DNA of 8,442 nt from Candidatus Hermodarchaeota archaeon (GTDB lineage: Archaea; Asgardarchaeota; Hermodarchaeia; Hermodarchaeales; Hermodarchaeaceae): NCBI GenBank assembly GCA_016839995.1, contig JAEOTD010000088.1, forward strand, positions 1 to 8,442, in the 5' to 3' direction. Positions 6,155-8,442 of this stretch are shown piece after piece (positions within the stretch are counted from its first letter, which is position 1; every line of letters begins with the position of its first letter). Both the position numbers and the translations under genes were made by a program. The notes beneath the pieces are model-generated. The model ran no database searches, had not been told where the DNA came from, and saw nothing but the letters and a program-made list of their open reading frames with translations.

Positions 6155-7384
6155 TCAATCCTTGAGGATAAATTCGACCAATTCGTTTGATAAGTCCAAA
6201 TCCCTCGCAATTTCTTCTCTGATTCCCGGCTCTCGAATTAATGCTTTAAGCACAATTTTGTATTCTTTGTATGCCTTCTTAGTTGAGAGATGGACGATTG
6301 GGGAGAGTGATTGACCGACAAGGGTACGTTTTTGCCGCAAACCTCTGGAAAAGCCCATTTGTCGTATCCATTCGGGGAATTGATATTTGGGGCGCTTGGC
6401 TGATGGTTTTCCCCCAATTATTGAAGCTGAGAGACTCATGAGTTCTTTTGAGTATGGAAGGAGTCTCCAATTTTGTGTTCGAGTGATTCTCCGATTGAAG
6501 ATACTAGCTCTAGATAGATATTCTAATGCTTTCTCTTGTTGGGTCAGATCAGGAAATACAGCATATATGTTGCTACTAATCCATCGGATTAGTTCATCAG
6601 GGTATGCGTCCGTTTGGTTTGCTGCGAACACAGCGTCATTCCAAGTCTCTGCGTAGAATATCCTATCAAGAGCTTCGTTGATGTCAATTGTTTGGTCTCT
6701 TTTTCTCAAGAAATCCTTGACTCGTTGAGAAGTTATATCTGATCCAGTTTCTCCTAGGCTCTGCAAATCATTGATGGCTGCTCTGAGATCTCCACGCGAG
6801 CTTGTTGCAAGTGTTTGTAATGCGGGTTCCTCGAAGGTGAGGGATTCTTTAGTGCAGATGGTTGCTAATCTCTTGACTATCGCCTCTTCAGTAATTGGTT
6901 CGAATTCAATGTAGGTGCAAATCTTGCGTAAAGGTCGAATTTTTGAATCCGACACATCGCTAGTAATCAGAATAATGGGAACTTGGGTTTCCTGAATATG
7001 ATCCTTGATGGCAGATGCGGCTCCTCGATCTGATTTTCCGCTTAACCCCCCCAACTCATCGATTAACACAATACGTCCTCGTTTCCCTGTCAGAGTTCCT
7101 GTCTTGGTGGATATCTTTAGTAATTCATTCATCATTTTCTTGCTTCGTTTTACACTAGCATTGATTTCAAAAATCTCATAATCTAATTCATTCCCGATTG
7201 TATACAATGCTACAGTTTTTCCCACACCTGCAGGTCCAAATAGCAGTAGCGCTCGTTGATTACGATAAATGCCTTTAGGCCACTTTTCTAACCAGTCTGT
7301 GATTTTAGAAATTGTGGCTTTGTTTCCCACAAGATCACTGATTTTTTTAGGTGTGTACCTGACAACCCATGGTTGGTCTTTCAT
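6155..7384 (-). CDS. rfcL: Replication factor C large subunit
   Basis: Large subunit of the clamp loader, which with four small subunits opens PCNA rings and places them on primed DNA. Numbered from the ATG at 7384 (409 residues): Walker A GPAGVGKT at 50-57, NAS at 75-77, Walker B IVLIDELGGL at 105-114, the sensor 1 region TSD at 131-133 followed by IRPLR, and sensor 2 GDLRAAINDL at 188-197. The rest is the helical collar domain. Compared with typical archaeal RfcL of roughly 470-500 residues it is short: it ends just after the collar (ELVEFILKD), with no charged tail and no PCNA-interacting (PIP) box. The usual NASD is NASV. A TTG at 7390 is in frame, but GTGAT eight bases before the ATG at 7384 favours the latter. 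It follows rfcS by two bases. Confidence 0.93.
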   Translation of the reverse strand: MKDQPWVVRYTPKKISDLVGNKATISKITDWLEKWPKGIYRNQRALLLFGPAGVGKTVALYTIGNELDYEIFEINASVKRSKKMMNELLKISTKTGTLTGKRGRIVLIDELGGLSGKSDRGAASAIKDHIQETQVPIILITSDVSDSKIRPLRKICTYIEFEPITEEAIVKRLATICTKESLTFEEPALQTLATSSRGDLRAAINDLQSLGETGSDITSQRVKDFLRKRDQTIDINEALDRIFYAETWNDAVFAANQTDAYPDELIRWISSNIYAVFPDLTQQEKALEYLSRASIFNRRITRTQNWRLLPYSKELMSLSASIIGGKPSAKRPKYQFPEWIRQMGFSRGLRQKRTLVGQSLSPIVHLSTKKAYKEYKIVLKALIREPGIREEIARDLDLSNELVEFILKD

Positions 7385-7386
7385 TT

Positions 7387-8355
7387 TCAAATATCACTTG
7401 ACTGTGCTAATAAGGCAACCCTTGCGAGTACATGACTGAGTTGTATTTCCGGGTCTGCTCCTTCAGTTAATCGGAATTCCGCTTCTCCAACCAAATCCAC
7501 TAACTGAACCTTACTTATTTCATTGATTCCGAGTTTCATAACTTCACGGTGGATTTGTCTCACGATATCGGTTCCTGCCAATCCCTGCCAAACCAAGAGA
7601 TTTTGTAGTTTCTCTTGGGCATCTAAGAATTTGCCATTTAGGGCTAGTTGGAGCATCTGATGGATGTCTTCAGGACGTGCTTTGCCAGTTGTAGAGAATA
7701 CTGAATCAGCGTCGACCTGGGTTTGAGTAACAGAGGATGCTTGAAGTATATTGATTGCTCGTCGCATATCCCCACCGGAGACATATAGAATGGCTTGAAT
7801 TCCTTCATCGGTTAATTGGACCTGTTCCTTTTTGGCGATGTGATTGATTCTTTTGGTTAATTCTTTCTCATCGAGACGTGGAAAACGGAAAGTAGCACAT
7901 CTTGATTGTATAGGGTCGATTATTCGACTGGAATAATTACAAATCAGGCAGAATCTGCAACTAGAAACGTATCGCTCCATAGTGCGTCGTAAGGCATGCT
8001 GAGCATCTCTGGTAAGACTATCAGCTTCATCCAATGATATTATTTTGAAAGGGGCATCACCTAGGGGACGAGTCCGAGCAAAGCTTTTGACACGGTTACG
8101 AATAACATCGATTCCTCTCTCATCGCTGGCGTTTAGCTCGAGAAAGTTTCCTTGAAAGTTGTCACCAAATAATTCATTGGCAAAAGCAATGATTGCTGTA
8201 GTTTTTCCCGTTCCCGCTGGTCCCGCAAAAAGAAGGTGTGGTAAATCGCGTTCAACAAGAAATTTCTGTAAACGGTCAGTTATTGGCTTTTGACCAATTA
8301 TTTCCTTAAGCTTCTTGGGTCGGTATTTCTCCGTCCACATCCAATGCTCAGACAT
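7387..8355 (-). CDS. rfcS: Replication factor C small subunit
   Basis: Small subunit of the clamp loader, 322 residues, the normal length. The N-terminus WTEKYRPKKLKEIIGQ is characteristic of the family. Walker A is GPAGTGKTT at 45-53, NASDERG at 75-81, Walker B IISLDEADSL at 105-114, sensor 1 asparagine N140 in CNYSS, the SRC arginine-finger motif at 151-153, and sensor 2 GGDMRRAIN at 194-202. The collar domain fills the C-terminus. All catalytic residues are intact and there is no intein. GAGGT at 8370-8366 lies ten bases before the ATG at 8355. It is the first gene of an rfcS-rfcL operon, its TGA lying two bases before the rfcL ATG, an arrangement common in archaea. Confidence 0.97.
   Translation of the reverse strand: MSEHWMWTEKYRPKKLKEIIGQKPITDRLQKFLVERDLPHLLFAGPAGTGKTTAIIAFANELFGDNFQGNFLELNASDERGIDVIRNRVKSFARTRPLGDAPFKIISLDEADSLTRDAQHALRRTMERYVSSCRFCLICNYSSRIIDPIQSRCATFRFPRLDEKELTKRINHIAKKEQVQLTDEGIQAILYVSGGDMRRAINILQASSVTQTQVDADSVFSTTGKARPEDIHQMLQLALNGKFLDAQEKLQNLLVWQGLAGTDIVRQIHREVMKLGINEISKVQLVDLVGEAEFRLTEGADPEIQLSHVLARVALLAQSSDI
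7393..7397 (-). promoter_or_regulatory. Ribosome binding site deciding the rfcL start
   Basis: GTGAT, part of the archaeal Shine-Dalgarno consensus GGAGGTGATC, lies within the last codons of rfcS, eight bases before the ATG at 7384 but only two bases before the in-frame TTG at 7390. It therefore supports the ATG. Confidence 0.45.
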
Positions 8356-8393
8356 CTGTCATGCAACCTCTGCTTTACATGTAGGGTGCTATT

Positions 8394-8405
8394 CGATTAA
8401 GTTTT
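8394..8405 (-). promoter_or_regulatory. Weak TATA-like element upstream of rfcS
   Basis: On the minus strand this reads AAAACTTAATCG, about 40-50 bases before the rfcS ATG, and would give a short leader containing the GAGGT site. The match to a TATA box is poor. Confidence 0.22.
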
Positions 8406-8411
8406 CTAAGA

Positions 8412-8441
8412 CACAATGAAATATCTTGGAATTTCAATGTG
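8412..8441. repeat. 11-bp inverted repeat upstream of the rfcS promoter region
   Basis: CACAATGAAAT at 8412-8422 and ATTTCAATGTG at 8431-8441 are complementary at 10 of 11 positions around an 8-base centre. The repeat lies just upstream of the weak TATA-like element of rfcS, so it may be a binding site for a dimeric regulator. It could equally belong to a gene beyond the right edge. No T run follows, so a terminator is less likely. Confidence 0.6.
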
Positions 8442-8442
8442 A

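Noticed and set aside
6279..6656. Open frames within rfcL, one on each strand
   Set aside because: They are covered by the collar domain of RfcL and have no motif of their own.
1..8442. CRISPR array, insertion sequence, intein or prophage
   Set aside because: No regularly spaced repeats, transposase or integrase were seen. The ATPase genes run through their Walker motifs without insertions.

Overview
The window is archaeal. It carries an archaeal clamp loader pair (RfcS and RfcL), an Orc1/Cdc6-family AAA+ ATPase, a RadB-type recombinase, an XPD-family helicase and CDP-archaeol synthase, which makes archaeal ether lipids. A small three-helix protein at 3117-3551 closely resembles the OSTC/DC2 class of eukaryotic oligosaccharyltransferase subunits. 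Homologues of eukaryotic OST subunits have been reported from Asgard archaea, so an Asgard lineage is the best guess. This rests on motif recognition alone. The genes are densely packed and moderately AT-rich, and no tRNA, rRNA, transposon or CRISPR array was seen.

Layout. (1) 1-3082, plus strand: an XPD helicase cut by the left edge, then RadB with its own TATA-like box, then CDP-archaeol synthase starting about 10 bases after RadB. (2) 3117-3551, minus strand: the OSTC/DC2-like gene, convergent with the lipid gene, with a good ribosome binding site and TATA-like box. (3) 3552-3963: a 412-base divergent spacer. Its OST-proximal half is AT-rich with two C-runs. Its other half is dense in hairpins, including a perfect 8-bp stem, and may be a structured RNA, a leader or an operator region. 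(4) 3964-6146, plus strand: an apparent operon of an unrecognised membrane protein with a CxxC pair, an Orc1/Cdc6-like ATPase and a small winged-helix regulator that overlaps the ATPase stop codon. (5) 6155-8355, minus strand: rfcS followed directly by rfcL, with a strong inverted repeat upstream of rfcS near the right edge.

How the parts fit. Most genes serve DNA replication and repair: XPD unwinds damaged or forked DNA, RadB is a recombination mediator, Orc1/Cdc6 proteins mark origins, and RFC loads the PCNA clamp. Lipid synthesis and N-glycosylation genes lie between them. The least explained and most interesting unit is the membrane protein - Orc1-like ATPase - winged-helix operon. It lies beside a large structured spacer, and its first two genes share a reading frame separated by one TGA and 40 further open codons. 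Its function is not known; a membrane-linked replication or regulatory ATPase is only a hypothesis.
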